From NCBI GenBank assembly GCA_030754035.1, contig JASMBC010000001.1:1-64000 (forward strand): DNA of 64,000 nucleotides, read 5' to 3'. Of this stretch, positions 8,150 through 17,617 are shown piece after piece. The translations under genes were made by a program, and so were the position numbers. A model generated the notes under the pieces. The model was not told the DNA's origin. It did not search any database and worked only from the letters and a program-made list of their open reading frames with translations. Position 1 is the first letter of the stretch. Each line of letters starts with the position of its first letter. Origin of the DNA: Arenicellales bacterium. GTDB lineage: Bacteria; Pseudomonadota; Gammaproteobacteria; Arenicellales; UBA868.

Positions 8150-9109
8150 GTGATTCTCATACGGGATTTTCACAACCTGCGCGGGTCGCACCGCCCCTCG
8201 GTCGTCTCGATCGGCAATTACGATGGAGTCCACCTGGGACATCTACAATTGATAACTGCATTGCAGGCCAGGGCCCGGCAATTGGGAGTGCCCGCAACCG
8301 TAATGACCTTCGAACCACACCCTTCGGAATTCTTTAGCCCCGAGAAAGCACCGCCGAGACTGCTCCGTTGGCGCGAAAAAATGGAGCGGCTCGCTAGCGC
8401 CGGGGTTGACCAGGTATTTTGCCTGCGCTTCAACCAGTCTTTCGCCGAAAACTCGGCACAGGATTTCGTGCAACGCTATCTCGTCGATGGGCTCGGTATA
8501 CGGCATGCGGTGGTCGGAGACGACTTTCGCTTTGGCCGTAACCGCGCCGGGAACACTGCTTTTCTCCGGGACATGGGCGCCAAGTTCGGGTTTACGGTTA
8601 CCACAGTACCAACCTGCGAAATCGCAGGTGAGCGGGTCAGTAGTTCGCGCATCCGCTCGGCGATACAGCGAAACGACTTCGTCCTGGCTGAGCGATTATT
8701 GGGCTATCCTTACGCCATCAGTGGCCGGGTCGTTCATGGTGATGAGCGGGGTCGGACCATCGGTTTTCCCACGGCCAACATCATTTTGCGCCACGACAAC
8801 CTGCCGGTGTGGGGTGTATATGCGGTGGCAGTGAGCCGCGCAGCCGGTCAATGCCTGCCGGCGGTGGCGAATATCGGGGTTCGACCAACGATAGGTGGCG
8901 ATCGGGTGTTGCTGGAGGCCCACCTGCTCAATTTTGACAGTGACCTTTACGGCGAGCGCATAAAGGTCGAGTTCAAGCATAAGATTCGCTCAGAAAAACG
9001 CTTCGACTCTATTGAGCAACTGCAGGCGCAGATTGCGCGCGATACGGAAATAGCGAGGGAGTGGCTTGCGCAAATACAACCGGCTGCCCGGGAGCAAGCT
9101 GGTGGCTGA
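8150..9109 (+). CDS. ribF: Bifunctional riboflavin kinase / FMN adenylyltransferase
   Basis: Makes FMN and FAD from riboflavin. The N-terminal adenylyltransferase domain has SIGNYDGVHLGHLQLI and VGDDFRFGRNRAG and ends at SSSRIR. The C-terminal flavokinase domain has GRTIGFPTANI and GVYAVAV. The length is 319 residues. The GTG start has CAGGAG eight bases upstream. Its 3' end overlaps lspA by 8 bases, the slot where ileS sits in many relatives. Its product supplies the FAD needed by the two dehydrogenases at 17858 and 22958. Confidence 0.97.
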   Translation: MILIRDFHNLRGSHRPSVVSIGNYDGVHLGHLQLITALQARARQLGVPATVMTFEPHPSEFFSPEKAPPRLLRWREKMERLASAGVDQVFCLRFNQSFAENSAQDFVQRYLVDGLGIRHAVVGDDFRFGRNRAGNTAFLRDMGAKFGFTVTTVPTCEIAGERVSSSRIRSAIQRNDFVLAERLLGYPYAISGRVVHGDERGRTIGFPTANIILRHDNLPVWGVYAVAVSRAAGQCLPAVANIGVRPTIGGDRVLLEAHLLNFDSDLYGERIKVEFKHKIRSEKRFDSIEQLQAQIARDTEIAREWLAQIQPAAREQAGG

Positions 9110-9602
9110 AAAAAACGCCAGTGGTATACCTTATCTCGCCGGTGCGGGCATTATCGTGGTGGTGGACTATCTGACCAAGCTGTGGGCTGTCTCTGCACTG
9201 GACGGTTGGGGACCCCAGGCGGTGTTGCCGGGTATCAATCTTGTGCTGGTCCGCAACACCGGTGCGGCATTTGGCTTTCTGGCTGATGCCGGAGGCTGGC
9301 AGACATTCGTGTTTATTGGCATTGGCATCGTCATTTGTCTTGCTCTTATTGGGTGGCTGGTGACGAAACGGCGGGAGGTGGCACTGGATACAGGGCTGGC
9401 GCTGATTCTCGGCGGAGCCGCTGGCAATATCATCGACCGGTTTCGGCAGGGATCTGTTATTGACTTCATCGATTTGCACGTTGGGCATTGGCACTGGCCT
9501 GCGTTTAATGTTGCGGATATCGCAATCAGTGCCGGCGCGGTTTTACTGGTAGCCGACCTGCTGGGGTTGTTTTCGGGCAAGGATCGAGGGCCGGCTGAGT
9601 GA
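9102..9602 (+). CDS. lspA: Lipoprotein signal peptidase
   Basis: An inner-membrane aspartyl protease that removes the signal peptide of prolipoproteins. It has four hydrophobic segments and both catalytic aspartate motifs, GGAAGNIIDR and FNVADIAIS, plus VRNTGAAFGFL. The GTG at 9102 is preferred to the TTG at 9066: GGGAG lies seven bases upstream and it gives 166 residues, the normal length. It is coupled to ribF (8-base overlap) and to fkpB. Confidence 0.96.
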   Translation: MAEKNASGIPYLAGAGIIVVVDYLTKLWAVSALDGWGPQAVLPGINLVLVRNTGAAFGFLADAGGWQTFVFIGIGIVICLALIGWLVTKRREVALDTGLALILGGAAGNIIDRFRQGSVIDFIDLHVGHWHWPAFNVADIAISAGAVLLVADLLGLFSGKDRGPAE

Positions 9603-10069
9603 GTGGGGCGATGACCATAGCTCGGGGTGATACAGTGATTTTCCACTACCGCCTGTATCTGGCCGATGGTGCCGAGGTTGAGACATCCGGGGTCGAGCCC
9701 GTGACCCTAGTGGTCGGTCGCGGCGAACTTCCCGCTTCGATCGAGTCCTCTTTTGTGGGCAAGCGTACCGGGGAGTGTTTCGAGGTTGCAGTCAGCGCTC
9801 GGGAGGAGGCCTTTGGCTCTTACGATCCTCGGAACCGCCAGGTTCTTCCAGCCGGTGAATTTTCCACGACCTCGCTGCTAGAGAAAGGGGCATTAGTGGA
9901 ATTTGAACTTCCCACTGGTGAAGCTGTAGCCGGCCGCATCATTGCGGTAGCAGACGACGATGTGACCGTGGATTTTAATCACCCTTTGAGTGGCCGCGAT
10001 TTTCGTTATCAGATCGAGATCCTGGCTGCCCACCCGCCGGGGGCTGAGCAGCAGGCGAATTATGGCTGA
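9599..10069 (+). CDS. fkpB: FKBP-type peptidyl-prolyl isomerase, SlpA type
   Basis: A 156-residue cytoplasmic PPIase of the SlyD/SlpA group, with the FKBP core interrupted by an IF chaperone domain. The diagnostic end of the IF domain, [14 protein letters not shown], is intact. The GTG at 9599 overlaps the lspA stop and has GAGGG eight bases upstream; an internal ATG at 9611 is the alternative. lspA-fkpB-ispH is a conserved order, and the 3' end overlaps ispH. Confidence 0.93.
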   Translation: MSGAMTIARGDTVIFHYRLYLADGAEVETSGVEPVTLVVGRGELPASIESSFVGKRTGECFEVAVSAREEAFGSYDPRNRQVLPAGEFSTTSLLEKGALVEFELPTGEAVAGRIIAVADDDVTVDFNHPLSGRDFRYQIEILAAHPPGAEQQANYG

Positions 10070-11018
10070 GCCCGATGCGCTGGAGCTTCGACTAGCCAGT
10101 CCCAGGGGTTTTTGTGCTGGGGTCGACCGGGCGATAGAGATCGTTGAGCGTGCGCTCGACGCCTTTGGTGCGCCGATCTTTGTGCGCCACGAGGTGGTGC
10201 ACAACCGTTTTGTGGTCGAAGACTTAAAGTCCAAAGGTGCAGTATTCGTCGAGGAGTTGGCGGCGGTGCCATCCGGAGCCACTGTTATTTTCAGCGCCCA
10301 TGGGGTTTCCCGGCAGGTGCAGACTGAGGCCAGGGCGTGCGGACTCAAAATCTTCGATGCCACCTGCCCTTTGGTTACCAAGGTGCACTCGGAGGTGGCG
10401 CGCTATGGCCGTGAGGGCAAGACCGTGATCCTGATAGGGCATGCCGGACATCCGGAAGTGGAAGGCACCATGGGGCAGGCGCGCGGTCCAGTGCACCTGG
10501 TGGAAACAGTAGGCGATATTGCCCGGCTGCCTCTCGACCACCAGCAACCGCTTGGCTATGTTACCCAGACGACACTATCAGTAGATGACACCGCGGAGGT
10601 AGTAGCTGCCCTCAAAGCACGCTTTAACCAGATCGAGGGTCCACGCCATGATGACATTTGCTATGCCACCCAGAACCGGCAGGATGCGGTGCGGGTTATC
10701 GCCGCAGATTGTGACATTATTTTTATCGTTGGCTCGGCTAATAGTTCTAACTCCAATCGCCTGCGCGAACAGGCCGAAAAGGCGGGGGCCATGGCTTATT
10801 TGATCGACTGCGCCGCTGATATTCGGCTGGAGTGGCTTGCAGGGTGCGCCAGGGTTGGTGTGAGTGCCGGTGCCTCAGCGCCAGAGGTGCTCGTCCAGGA
10901 AGTAGCCGATCGACTCGAACAATTGGGCGCAGTGGTGAAAAGTGAGTTGCGCCAGGTAGATGAAGGGATGGCGTTTGCCTTGCCGACCGAATTGCGCGTG
11001 GCAAGTCAATGCAGTTAG
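10062..11018 (+). CDS. ispH: 4-hydroxy-3-methylbut-2-enyl diphosphate reductase
   Basis: The last enzyme of the MEP isoprenoid pathway, a [4Fe-4S] reductase giving IPP and DMAPP. The three cluster cysteines are visible in [15 protein letters not shown] and [11 protein letters not shown]. The catalytic Glu lies in [10 protein letters not shown], and [10 protein letters not shown] binds substrate. The ATG at 10062 overlaps the fkpB stop and gives 318 residues, the family length. Its product feeds IspB at 1653. Confidence 0.97.
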   Translation: MAEPDALELRLASPRGFCAGVDRAIEIVERALDAFGAPIFVRHEVVHNRFVVEDLKSKGAVFVEELAAVPSGATVIFSAHGVSRQVQTEARACGLKIFDATCPLVTKVHSEVARYGREGKTVILIGHAGHPEVEGTMGQARGPVHLVETVGDIARLPLDHQQPLGYVTQTTLSVDDTAEVVAALKARFNQIEGPRHDDICYATQNRQDAVRVIAADCDIIFIVGSANSSNSNRLREQAEKAGAMAYLIDCAADIRLEWLAGCARVGVSAGASAPEVLVQEVADRLEQLGAVVKSELRQVDEGMAFALPTELRVASQCS

Positions 11019-11021
11019 GCG

Positions 11022-11052
11022 TTAGACGCGTTATTCTCCCGGCGAATATAAT
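11022..11052 (+). promoter_or_regulatory. Probable promoter of tRNA-Thr
   Basis: A perfect -10 TATAAT (11047-11052) lies 47 bases before the tRNA. The best -35 is TTAGAC (11022-11027) with a long 19-base spacer. Confidence 0.5.
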
Positions 11053-11099
11053 TCGTGGCCGACGGTTAGCGGACTGGTGCTGTGAAAAGGGCAATCGAT

Positions 11100-11175
11100 G
11101 CCGGTGTAGCTCAGTTGGTAGAGCAGCGCATTCGTAATGCGAAGGTCGTAGGTTCGAATCCTATCTCCGGCACCA
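11100..11175 (+). tRNA. tRNA-Thr (anticodon CGT)
   Basis: A 76-base cloverleaf with acceptor stem GCCGGTG paired to the tail ending CTCCGGC, discriminator A and encoded CCA. The anticodon loop TTCGTAA gives CGT, reading ACG. It closely resembles enterobacterial thrW. No terminator was seen in the 95 bases that follow. Confidence 0.97.
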
Positions 11176-11270
11176 CTTCCCGATTGTGCGGCACGGACCC
11201 AGCTGGTTTATGCCAAGGTGTACCGCTGCTCAGTTAATAGCGCCATTTTCAATCGTTTGGTAGAAAACTG

Positions 11271-12245
11271 ATGAAAGACAGTGATCAATTACCCCGACGG
11301 ATTCTCGTCACTGGCGGCGCCGGTTTCCTTGGTTCGCACCTGTGCGAGCGCCTGATCGGGCAAGGGCATGAGGTGCTTTGCCTGGACAACTATTTTACTG
11401 GTTCTAAGCAGAACGTTGCTCATCTGCTGGTGCGGCCCAACTTCGAGTTGGTGCGCCACGATGTGACTTTTCCGTTGTACGTAGAGGTGGAGCAGATTTA
11501 CAACCTGGCCTGCCCGGCATCGCCCGTGCACTATCAGCACGACCCAGTGCAAACCACCAAAACCAGCGTACACGGGGCTATCAACATGCTGGGGCTTGCC
11601 AAGCGCACTGGAGCCCGCATCTTGCAAGCATCGACCAGTGAGGTTTACGGTGATCCGGAAGTACATCCGCAAACCGAGGACTACTGGGGCCGAGTGAACC
11701 CCGTGGGTTTACGTGCCTGCTACGACGAGGGCAAGCGCTGTGCCGAGACACTGTTTTTTGACTACCAACGCCAGCATGGCTTGGAGATCAAGGTAGCCCG
11801 CATTTTCAATACCTACGGGCCGCGCATGCACCCCAATGACGGCCGGGTGGTATCTAACTTCATCGTCCAGGCCCTCGCAGGAAAAGACATTACCATCTAT
11901 GGTGACGGCAGCCAGACGCGTTCTTTCTGCTACGTTGACGACCTGGTGGACGGACTGATTGGCCTGATGCAGACCGACTCAGCCATCACCGGCCCGGTCA
12001 ACCTCGGCAACCCGGATGAATGCAGCATCATAGAATTGGCCGAGCGGATCGTTTCCTTGACCGGATCCGGGTCGAAACTCGTCTACCGGCCATTGCCAGC
12101 AGATGACCCAGTGCAGCGGCGGCCCGACATCACTTTGGCCGGCGAGTTACTGGACTGGTCTCCGGCAGTACAGTTGGAGGAGGGGCTGGCCGCTACGATG
12201 GATTACTTCCGCGCCCAGGTAGGATTGCAGGAAGTCGGACAATAG
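11271..12245 (+). CDS. UDP-glucuronate decarboxylase (UDP-xylose synthase)
   Basis: An extended short-chain dehydrogenase (324 residues) making UDP-xylose from UDP-glucuronate with bound NAD. It has the nucleotide-binding [10 protein letters not shown], the catalytic STSEVYGDP and YDEGKR (YxxxK), and the UXS-type segments [21 protein letters not shown] and [18 protein letters not shown]. These distinguish it from UDP-glucose epimerases. No glycosyltransferases or other sugar-nucleotide genes are near, so the xylose acceptor is unknown. The ribosome binding site is weak. Confidence 0.9.
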   Translation: MKDSDQLPRRILVTGGAGFLGSHLCERLIGQGHEVLCLDNYFTGSKQNVAHLLVRPNFELVRHDVTFPLYVEVEQIYNLACPASPVHYQHDPVQTTKTSVHGAINMLGLAKRTGARILQASTSEVYGDPEVHPQTEDYWGRVNPVGLRACYDEGKRCAETLFFDYQRQHGLEIKVARIFNTYGPRMHPNDGRVVSNFIVQALAGKDITIYGDGSQTRSFCYVDDLVDGLIGLMQTDSAITGPVNLGNPDECSIIELAERIVSLTGSGSKLVYRPLPADDPVQRRPDITLAGELLDWSPAVQLEEGLAATMDYFRAQVGLQEVGQ

Positions 12246-12331
12246 GCTGGCGCCCACGCGTTCGGGGCTCATCCTATGAGCCCCTGGGTTCAACATAATG
12301 ACCCTGTTTCTAATGGTAAGAGGAGCAGGGC

Positions 12332-12601
12332 ATGGGCAATCTGCTGCACTATCTGGGATGGCTGGCGACGACGCTGTGCTCTGCACTGGTCGTGGGACGG
12401 TGGGCTGATTGGCTGGCGACTCTTGAGGGACTTGAGACGGGGCTGATGTTCGGTCTGTGCGCGAGTCTGGCTGGCGGCAGCGTGGTTTTTCTCGTTATTT
12501 GTGGAGCAGTCAGGTTAGCGGGCGTAGCCCGGGCGGCACTTTATCGCCGGCGCGGGTGGCACCCGAGTACCACGGAGCCAACGGCGAGTGCGCCGAGCTA
12601 A
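12332..12601 (+). CDS. Small membrane protein of unknown function
   Basis: An 89-residue protein not recognised from any family. It has two hydrophobic segments, about residues 4-25 and 38-65, separated by a short acidic turn, and an arginine-rich then Ser/Thr/Pro tail. AGAGGAG seven bases upstream of the ATG is a good ribosome binding site, which supports a real gene. It stands alone between the UDP-xylose synthase and a dehydrogenase. Confidence 0.5.
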   Translation: MGNLLHYLGWLATTLCSALVVGRWADWLATLEGLETGLMFGLCASLAGGSVVFLVICGAVRLAGVARAALYRRRGWHPSTTEPTASAPS

Positions 12602-12813
12602 TTTCGCGGCCCGGTTCGCCTGTAAACTCCGGACTTTTCCCGAGCAGGAAAACCTTGTGCCAATCGACAACTCTTTTTCCGGTTTGTTCTCTCGAGCGAT
12701 TGAACGCCACTTTCGACTGCCATCAATGCCTAGGTTACGGTGCTGCAAGCAGCAGTATGTCTGGGGTTTCGAGCGTGTTGACCGGCAACCGGCGCGTCCG
12801 GGAGGGCCAGTCA

Positions 12814-13713
12814 GTGAATGACGTCAACTTGAGCGGGCGTTGTATCGCGGTGCTGGGCATGGGCATCATGGGGCGCTCCATGGTGCGCAACCTCGCACGG
12901 GCTGGCGCCGAGGTGGTCGTCTGGAATCGCACTATAGATACGGCTCGGAAGATGGCCGGGGGCGCGATCCGGGTAGTTGCAACCCCGGCGCAGGCGGCCC
13001 GCACCGCCGACATCCGGATTATCGTGGTTGCTGATTCACAGGCGTTGGCTGACGTGGTGCTTGGTAGCGAAGGTGTGCTGGCTGGACTGAATGGCCGAGG
13101 GCTGGTCATCGATATGGGGACTTCCTCGGTCAACGCTACTCATGAACTTGCAGCCCAGGTGGCGGCGGCCGGTGGCGAGTACCTCGATGCCCCAGTCTCC
13201 GGTGGGGAGCGAGGGGCCAGTGCAGCGACGCTTAGCATCATGGTGGGCGGCAGCGAATTGGCTTACGCGACAGCGTTACCGATATTGCAGGCACTGGGGC
13301 AGAATATTCGCCGAATCGGCAAGGTGGGGGCTGGGCAGGTGGCAAAAGCCGCCAACCAGATCATCGTTGGCCTCACCATAGAAGCGGTTGCAGAGGCTTT
13401 GGCCCTGGCCCGGGCGGCTGGAGTGGATCCCGCGCGGGTGCGTGAGGTGCTTGCAGGAGGGTTTGCCGACTCGCGCATTCTGCACTTGCACGGGCAGCGG
13501 ATGTTGGAGGGCGACTATTCGCCTGGCGGGCGGGCGCTGACTCAAAGAAAAGACCTGGAGTTGGCTTTGGCGCTAGCCGCAGACTGCGGCCTGGAATTGC
13601 CGGCAACCAGCCTTTGTCGAGAGCGCTATGATGAATTGATAGCGGCAGGGAGGGGTGATTGTGACCACAGCGCGCTGGCGGTGTTGTATCCACCTCTGGA
13701 TCCGGAAAATTGA
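12814..13713 (+). CDS. NAD(P)-dependent beta-hydroxyacid dehydrogenase (3-hydroxyisobutyrate dehydrogenase family)
   Basis: A 299-residue member of the family containing 3-hydroxyisobutyrate dehydrogenase and tartronate semialdehyde reductase. It has the Rossmann motif VLGMGIMGRSMVRNLARAG, the substrate loop DAPVSGGERGA and the catalytic-lysine helix VAKAANQIIVG. The GTG at 12814 has GGAGGG seven bases upstream; the reading frame is open further upstream, but those residues are not family-like. The substrate cannot be assigned from the motifs. It is convergent with the LpxL-type gene, the two stops abutting. Confidence 0.88.
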   Translation: MNDVNLSGRCIAVLGMGIMGRSMVRNLARAGAEVVVWNRTIDTARKMAGGAIRVVATPAQAARTADIRIIVVADSQALADVVLGSEGVLAGLNGRGLVIDMGTSSVNATHELAAQVAAAGGEYLDAPVSGGERGASAATLSIMVGGSELAYATALPILQALGQNIRRIGKVGAGQVAKAANQIIVGLTIEAVAEALALARAAGVDPARVREVLAGGFADSRILHLHGQRMLEGDYSPGGRALTQRKDLELALALAADCGLELPATSLCRERYDELIAAGRGDCDHSALAVLYPPLDPEN

Positions 13714-14628
13714 TCAGGTGTAGAGGTCGGGGCTTCCAGATGGGCGCGTCTTAAAGCGTTTGTGCACCCAGAAATACTGTAAGGGAAAACGGCGCACGCA
13801 GGACTCAACCGCACGGTTCATCCGGGCAGCATCTTCGGCGGGGTTACCGGTCGGGAAATCCGCGAGTGGTGGGTCGAAGACCATTTCTAGCCCTTTGCCA
13901 TCGGCTAGTATGCAGGTAGTGCAGGGTATGACTTGAGCACGGGCAAGCCGTGCAAGGCGCCCAAGTACCGGCCAAGTCGCCGTAGGGATTCCGAAGAAGG
14001 GGGCGAATACGGCTCGCCGTGGCCCGGGATCCTGGTCTGGCAGGTAATAACAGGATTGACCCTGGCGGATAGCTCGGACTAAGCGCTTCATGTCGCTCTT
14101 GCGCTCAATAAGTTTTGCACCAAAGCGCTGGCGGCTTTTCAGCATGAAAAAATCGAGCACAGGGTTTCTGCTGCGCTGATACACGCTGACTCCCTGATAG
14201 CCGGTAGAGAGATAAATTCCGCCCAGTTCTAGCCCGACGAAATGCGGCGCCAGGATGATCACCCCGCGGCCATCGCGTAGCGCCTCATCGAGCACTTCGC
14301 TGCCGCTGACGCGAATGGCCTGGTCTAGGCGAGCTCTGGATGCCCACCAGAAAAACCCGGTGTAAAGGAACATTCGCGCTGTGTTTCGCAGATTTTCGCG
14401 GACCATGGCGGTGACGTCGGCTGAAGATTTTTCAGGAAAACATAAGCGAATATTGCGTTCGGCAATATGGTGGCGCGAAGGGATAGTCTTTTGCATCAGA
14501 TCTCCGAGTACTGTGCCAGTGCGATACAGTACTGGCAGCGGCAACAAACTCAACAATCGCAGCACCCCAAGCCCAATCCAGGTCGGTAGGTAGCGGGGAT
14601 TACAAAGTTGCAACAGGGGCGGCTTCAT
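13714..14628 (-). CDS. Lipid A biosynthesis acyltransferase (LpxL/HtrB family)
   Basis: An inner-membrane acyltransferase that adds a secondary acyl chain to the lipid A precursor. It has the catalytic HX4E motif in APHFVGLELGG, an N-terminal hydrophobic anchor (GLGVLRLLSLLPLPVL), and PDQDPGPRRAVFAPFFG typical of the family. The start at 14628 begins at MKPPLLQL as in homologues; an ATG at 14676 would add 16 residues with no ribosome binding site. Which acyl chain or position it uses (LpxL, LpxM or LpxP type) is not clear. Confidence 0.9.
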   Translation of the reverse strand: MKPPLLQLCNPRYLPTWIGLGVLRLLSLLPLPVLYRTGTVLGDLMQKTIPSRHHIAERNIRLCFPEKSSADVTAMVRENLRNTARMFLYTGFFWWASRARLDQAIRVSGSEVLDEALRDGRGVIILAPHFVGLELGGIYLSTGYQGVSVYQRSRNPVLDFFMLKSRQRFGAKLIERKSDMKRLVRAIRQGQSCYYLPDQDPGPRRAVFAPFFGIPTATWPVLGRLARLARAQVIPCTTCILADGKGLEMVFDPPLADFPTGNPAEDAARMNRAVESCVRRFPLQYFWVHKRFKTRPSGSPDLYT

Positions 14629-14844
14629 CTCACCACAACCAGCAAGGCCTGACCGGCCGGACAAAGATGACGGCATTTAGTTGGGTTCGCCGACGTGCGG
14701 GATAAAAGTATGATGTCCGGGAGATAAATAAATTGCATGACCTGCAGCACAAGGGAGGATTGTTCCTGTGATATAGTGAAAATAAACATTACCAGCCCAT
14801 CTTTCAACTTCAACCGACGTTATTCTTTATTTGCAGGGGGATTT

Positions 14845-16701
14845 TTGACCGAGACCATCGCACTCACCGCCGAGATGATGGCGGTGATGATTATCCTGGG
14901 TCTCACTATCTGTCTTTTCGCTTTTGAGATTGTCCGTGTCGATGTGGCTGCGGTCGCGGTCATGGTTTTGTTGGGACTGACCAGCTTGCTTCCCGGGTAT
15001 GATGGGCTGGTACCTATAGAACACCTATTCGACGGTTTCGCCAGCAATGCCGTCATTTCGATTATTGCCGTCATGATTATCGGCGCCGGTCTGGATAAGA
15101 CCGGTATCATGAGTCAATTGGCCGGTAAGATCCTCAAATATGGTGGCGGCACTGAGAGCCGCATCATCACGATAATCACCGGCACGGTCGGTGTGATTTC
15201 GAGTTTCATGCAGAACACCGGCGCAGCAGCGCTGTTTCTGCCAGTAGTCTCGCGGATTGCTCGTCGCGGTAACCTGCCGGTATCCCGACTCCTTATGCCG
15301 ATGGGTTTTTGCGCCATCCTCGGTGGCACTGTCACCATGGTGGGTTCAAGTCCACTGATTCTACTAAATGATCTCATAGAGAGCTCCAACCGCAGTTTGC
15401 CTCCGTCGGTAGAGGCGATGCAGACTTTTTCGCTTTTTTCTGTGTCACCCATCGGGATGATGCTGCTGGTTTGTGGCATCTCGTACTTTGCGCTCATGGG
15501 GCGACTGGTTTTGCCGGTGGTCAAGGGTAAACCACAGGAGTCGGGCAGCACCATGCAGTATTTCAGTGAGGTGTACGGAATCAAAGGTGAAGTTTACGAA
15601 GCTCGGACACTGCTTGACAGTCCCTTGGTTGGCAGGACTCTGGATGACATCGAAAGTGCCGGGCGTGGCGGCTGGATCGTGGCTGTGCGCAACGGTAATC
15701 AAATGACCGTTGCGCCGCGGGGTGACACCGAGCTGTGGGCGGGCAGCGAAATCGCCATCATGGGCCCACATGATTCGGTCGAGAGTTTCTGCAACGAGAA
15801 CGTTCTTGAATTCAAGAAAGAGATGGACGTTTTCTCAGAAATTCTCAGCCCCACCGCCGCCGGTATCGCTGAGGTAGTTATTCCGCCGGACTCTTCACTG
15901 ATTGGTAAGTCGCTGCGGGAGATCAGCCTGCGCCAGCGGTACGGTGCCACGGTGCTCGCAATTTTTCGGATCGACCAGGTGATCGACTCGGAATTGGCTG
16001 ATTGCACGCTGCAGGCTGGCGACACGTTAGTCTTGCACACTCGCTGGCGCGATATTACACGGATCGCGGAAAGCAGTGATTTTGCTGTGGTCACCGATGT
16101 TCCACGCGACGACACTCGTCCACACAAACTGGTGCATGCCGCGGTTTTCTTCTTTATTGCGCTAGCTTTAATTCTGTTTACCGATCTAAGACTGTCAGTG
16201 GCATTGATGACGGGCGCTGTGGGCATGATTATCAGCGGGGTAATCCGCATAGACGAGGCCTACCACGCCATTGGCTGGCAAAGCGTGTTTCTGCTGGCGA
16301 GCCTAATACCGTTGGGCCTGGCGGCCGAAACAACGGGAACCGCGGCATGGCTGGCGCAGCAAGCCCTGATACTGCTGGGCGACGTGCCGCTCTGGGTGCT
16401 GCAGAGTTGTATTGCGGTGCTGGCGACCGCGTTTACGCTGGTTATGTCAAACGTTGGCGCCACAGTGTTACTGGTGCCTCTGGCAGTGAACATTGCAATT
16501 GGTGTTGGCGCCAACCCGGCGATCTTCGCGCTTACTGTCGCGCTCGCTACCTCCAATTCTTTCCTGCTGCCGACCCACCAGGTCAATGCATTAATTATGG
16601 GTCCGGGCGGTTACCGAGTAGTCGACTTCATGCGCGCGGGCGGCATCATGACCATACTCTTCCTGGTAGTGATGATGATCATGCTAAATCTCGTTTTCTG
16701 A
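14845..16701 (+). CDS. SLC13/DASS-type anion transporter with two RCK_C domains
   Basis: A polytopic inner-membrane protein of about 618 residues. N-terminal and C-terminal blocks of hydrophobic segments flank a soluble middle of roughly 240 residues holding two TrkA-C/RCK_C domains (SPLVGRTLDDIESAGRGG and SSLIGKSLREISLRQRYG). The membrane halves carry QNTGAAALFLPV and SNVGATVLLVPLAV, the paired ion-binding loops of the family. The substrate (sulfate, dicarboxylate or other anion) is unknown. The start is uncertain: TTG 14845 follows GGGGGA closely, with ATG 14875 as alternative. Confidence 0.85.
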   Translation: MTETIALTAEMMAVMIILGLTICLFAFEIVRVDVAAVAVMVLLGLTSLLPGYDGLVPIEHLFDGFASNAVISIIAVMIIGAGLDKTGIMSQLAGKILKYGGGTESRIITIITGTVGVISSFMQNTGAAALFLPVVSRIARRGNLPVSRLLMPMGFCAILGGTVTMVGSSPLILLNDLIESSNRSLPPSVEAMQTFSLFSVSPIGMMLLVCGISYFALMGRLVLPVVKGKPQESGSTMQYFSEVYGIKGEVYEARTLLDSPLVGRTLDDIESAGRGGWIVAVRNGNQMTVAPRGDTELWAGSEIAIMGPHDSVESFCNENVLEFKKEMDVFSEILSPTAAGIAEVVIPPDSSLIGKSLREISLRQRYGATVLAIFRIDQVIDSELADCTLQAGDTLVLHTRWRDITRIAESSDFAVVTDVPRDDTRPHKLVHAAVFFFIALALILFTDLRLSVALMTGAVGMIISGVIRIDEAYHAIGWQSVFLLASLIPLGLAAETTGTAAWLAQQALILLGDVPLWVLQSCIAVLATAFTLVMSNVGATVLLVPLAVNIAIGVGANPAIFALTVALATSNSFLLPTHQVNALIMGPGGYRVVDFMRAGGIMTILFLVVMMIMLNLVF

Positions 16702-16750
16702 GGATAGTGCGGACACTGGCCGGGCGTGGGCGGAATAGCAGGGGCAGTGG

Positions 16751-17617
16751 TCAGGCGCTTACGGTGGCTTTTCCCCACGCAAGCATTATCCGTTTGCGCT
16801 CATCGCCCCAGCGGTATCTACCAGTGCTACCGTCGCTACAGATGACCCGATGGCAGGGAATGAGAAAGGCGATGGGGTTATTGCCGATCGCGGTTCCCAC
16901 TGCCCGGCTGGCGCGTGGATTGTTCACCGCAGCAGCGATATCGCCATAAGTGACGGTAGTGCCGGCCGGAATATGTAGCAGGGCCCGCCAAACCTGAAGC
17001 TGAAAATCACTACCGTGTACGTACACTGACAACGATTCCTCTGGGGGTCTGCCTCTGCCTGGGAAAATTGTTCGGTCCCACGATTTGGTTACCCCAGGTG
17101 TTTCAACCAGTGTTGCTTCTGGCCAGGTGCGGCGTAGTTCTTCATATTCTGAAATGCCATCCGAGGTGGCGAACGACAGCCAGCATATCCTGTGGCCGGT
17201 CGCGCCAATCAGGCACCTGCCGAAAGGACTGTCGTGATAGCTGCAATGAATCGTCAGGCCGTTGCCACTACGACAATAGTTAGCTGAGATGGCAGCCTGC
17301 AAAGTGGCCTCAAGATCGCGCGGGCAACTGCTCCCGGGCGAGCCACTGTTTATGGTCGTATCCAGTTTGTTATTGTCGGGCTCGAGTAGCGCTTGGCTCT
17401 GGTCCAAGGCCAGCGCTTGCAGGAAGCGCTTGAGGCCTATGCCGGCCCAACGCCGCAGTAGGCGCTGAAAATGGCAGTTGCTTAGGCCTGTTGCAGCCGC
17501 GAGGTCGGCGAGGCCGAACTGCTTTCCTCGATTTAATTCGATAAAGCTTAACGCACAGGCGATGCGCTGGTAATCCGAGGATTGCCGGGAATCGGGTGTT
17601 GTGTCGCCTTTTGTCAT
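16751..17617 (-). CDS. Ada-like protein: AraC-type HTH fused to methylated-DNA--protein-cysteine methyltransferase
   Basis: A 288-residue fusion. Residues 15-75 form an AraC-type helix-turn-helix (FGLADLAAATGLSNCHFQRLLRRWAG). The C-terminal 170 residues are an O6-alkylguanine methyltransferase with acceptor cysteine in IPCHRVI and the DNA-binding helix NNPRASRAVGTAIGNNP. The N-terminal zinc domain of Ada, which senses methylphosphotriesters, is absent. It therefore repairs O6-methylguanine, and its sensing mode may differ from Ada. It is convergent with the transporter gene and divergent from the sarcosine dehydrogenase-like gene. Confidence 0.92.
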   Translation of the reverse strand: MTKGDTTPDSRQSSDYQRIACALSFIELNRGKQFGLADLAAATGLSNCHFQRLLRRWAGIGLKRFLQALALDQSQALLEPDNNKLDTTINSGSPGSSCPRDLEATLQAAISANYCRSGNGLTIHCSYHDSPFGRCLIGATGHRICWLSFATSDGISEYEELRRTWPEATLVETPGVTKSWDRTIFPGRGRPPEESLSVYVHGSDFQLQVWRALLHIPAGTTVTYGDIAAAVNNPRASRAVGTAIGNNPIAFLIPCHRVICSDGSTGRYRWGDERKRIMLAWGKATVSA

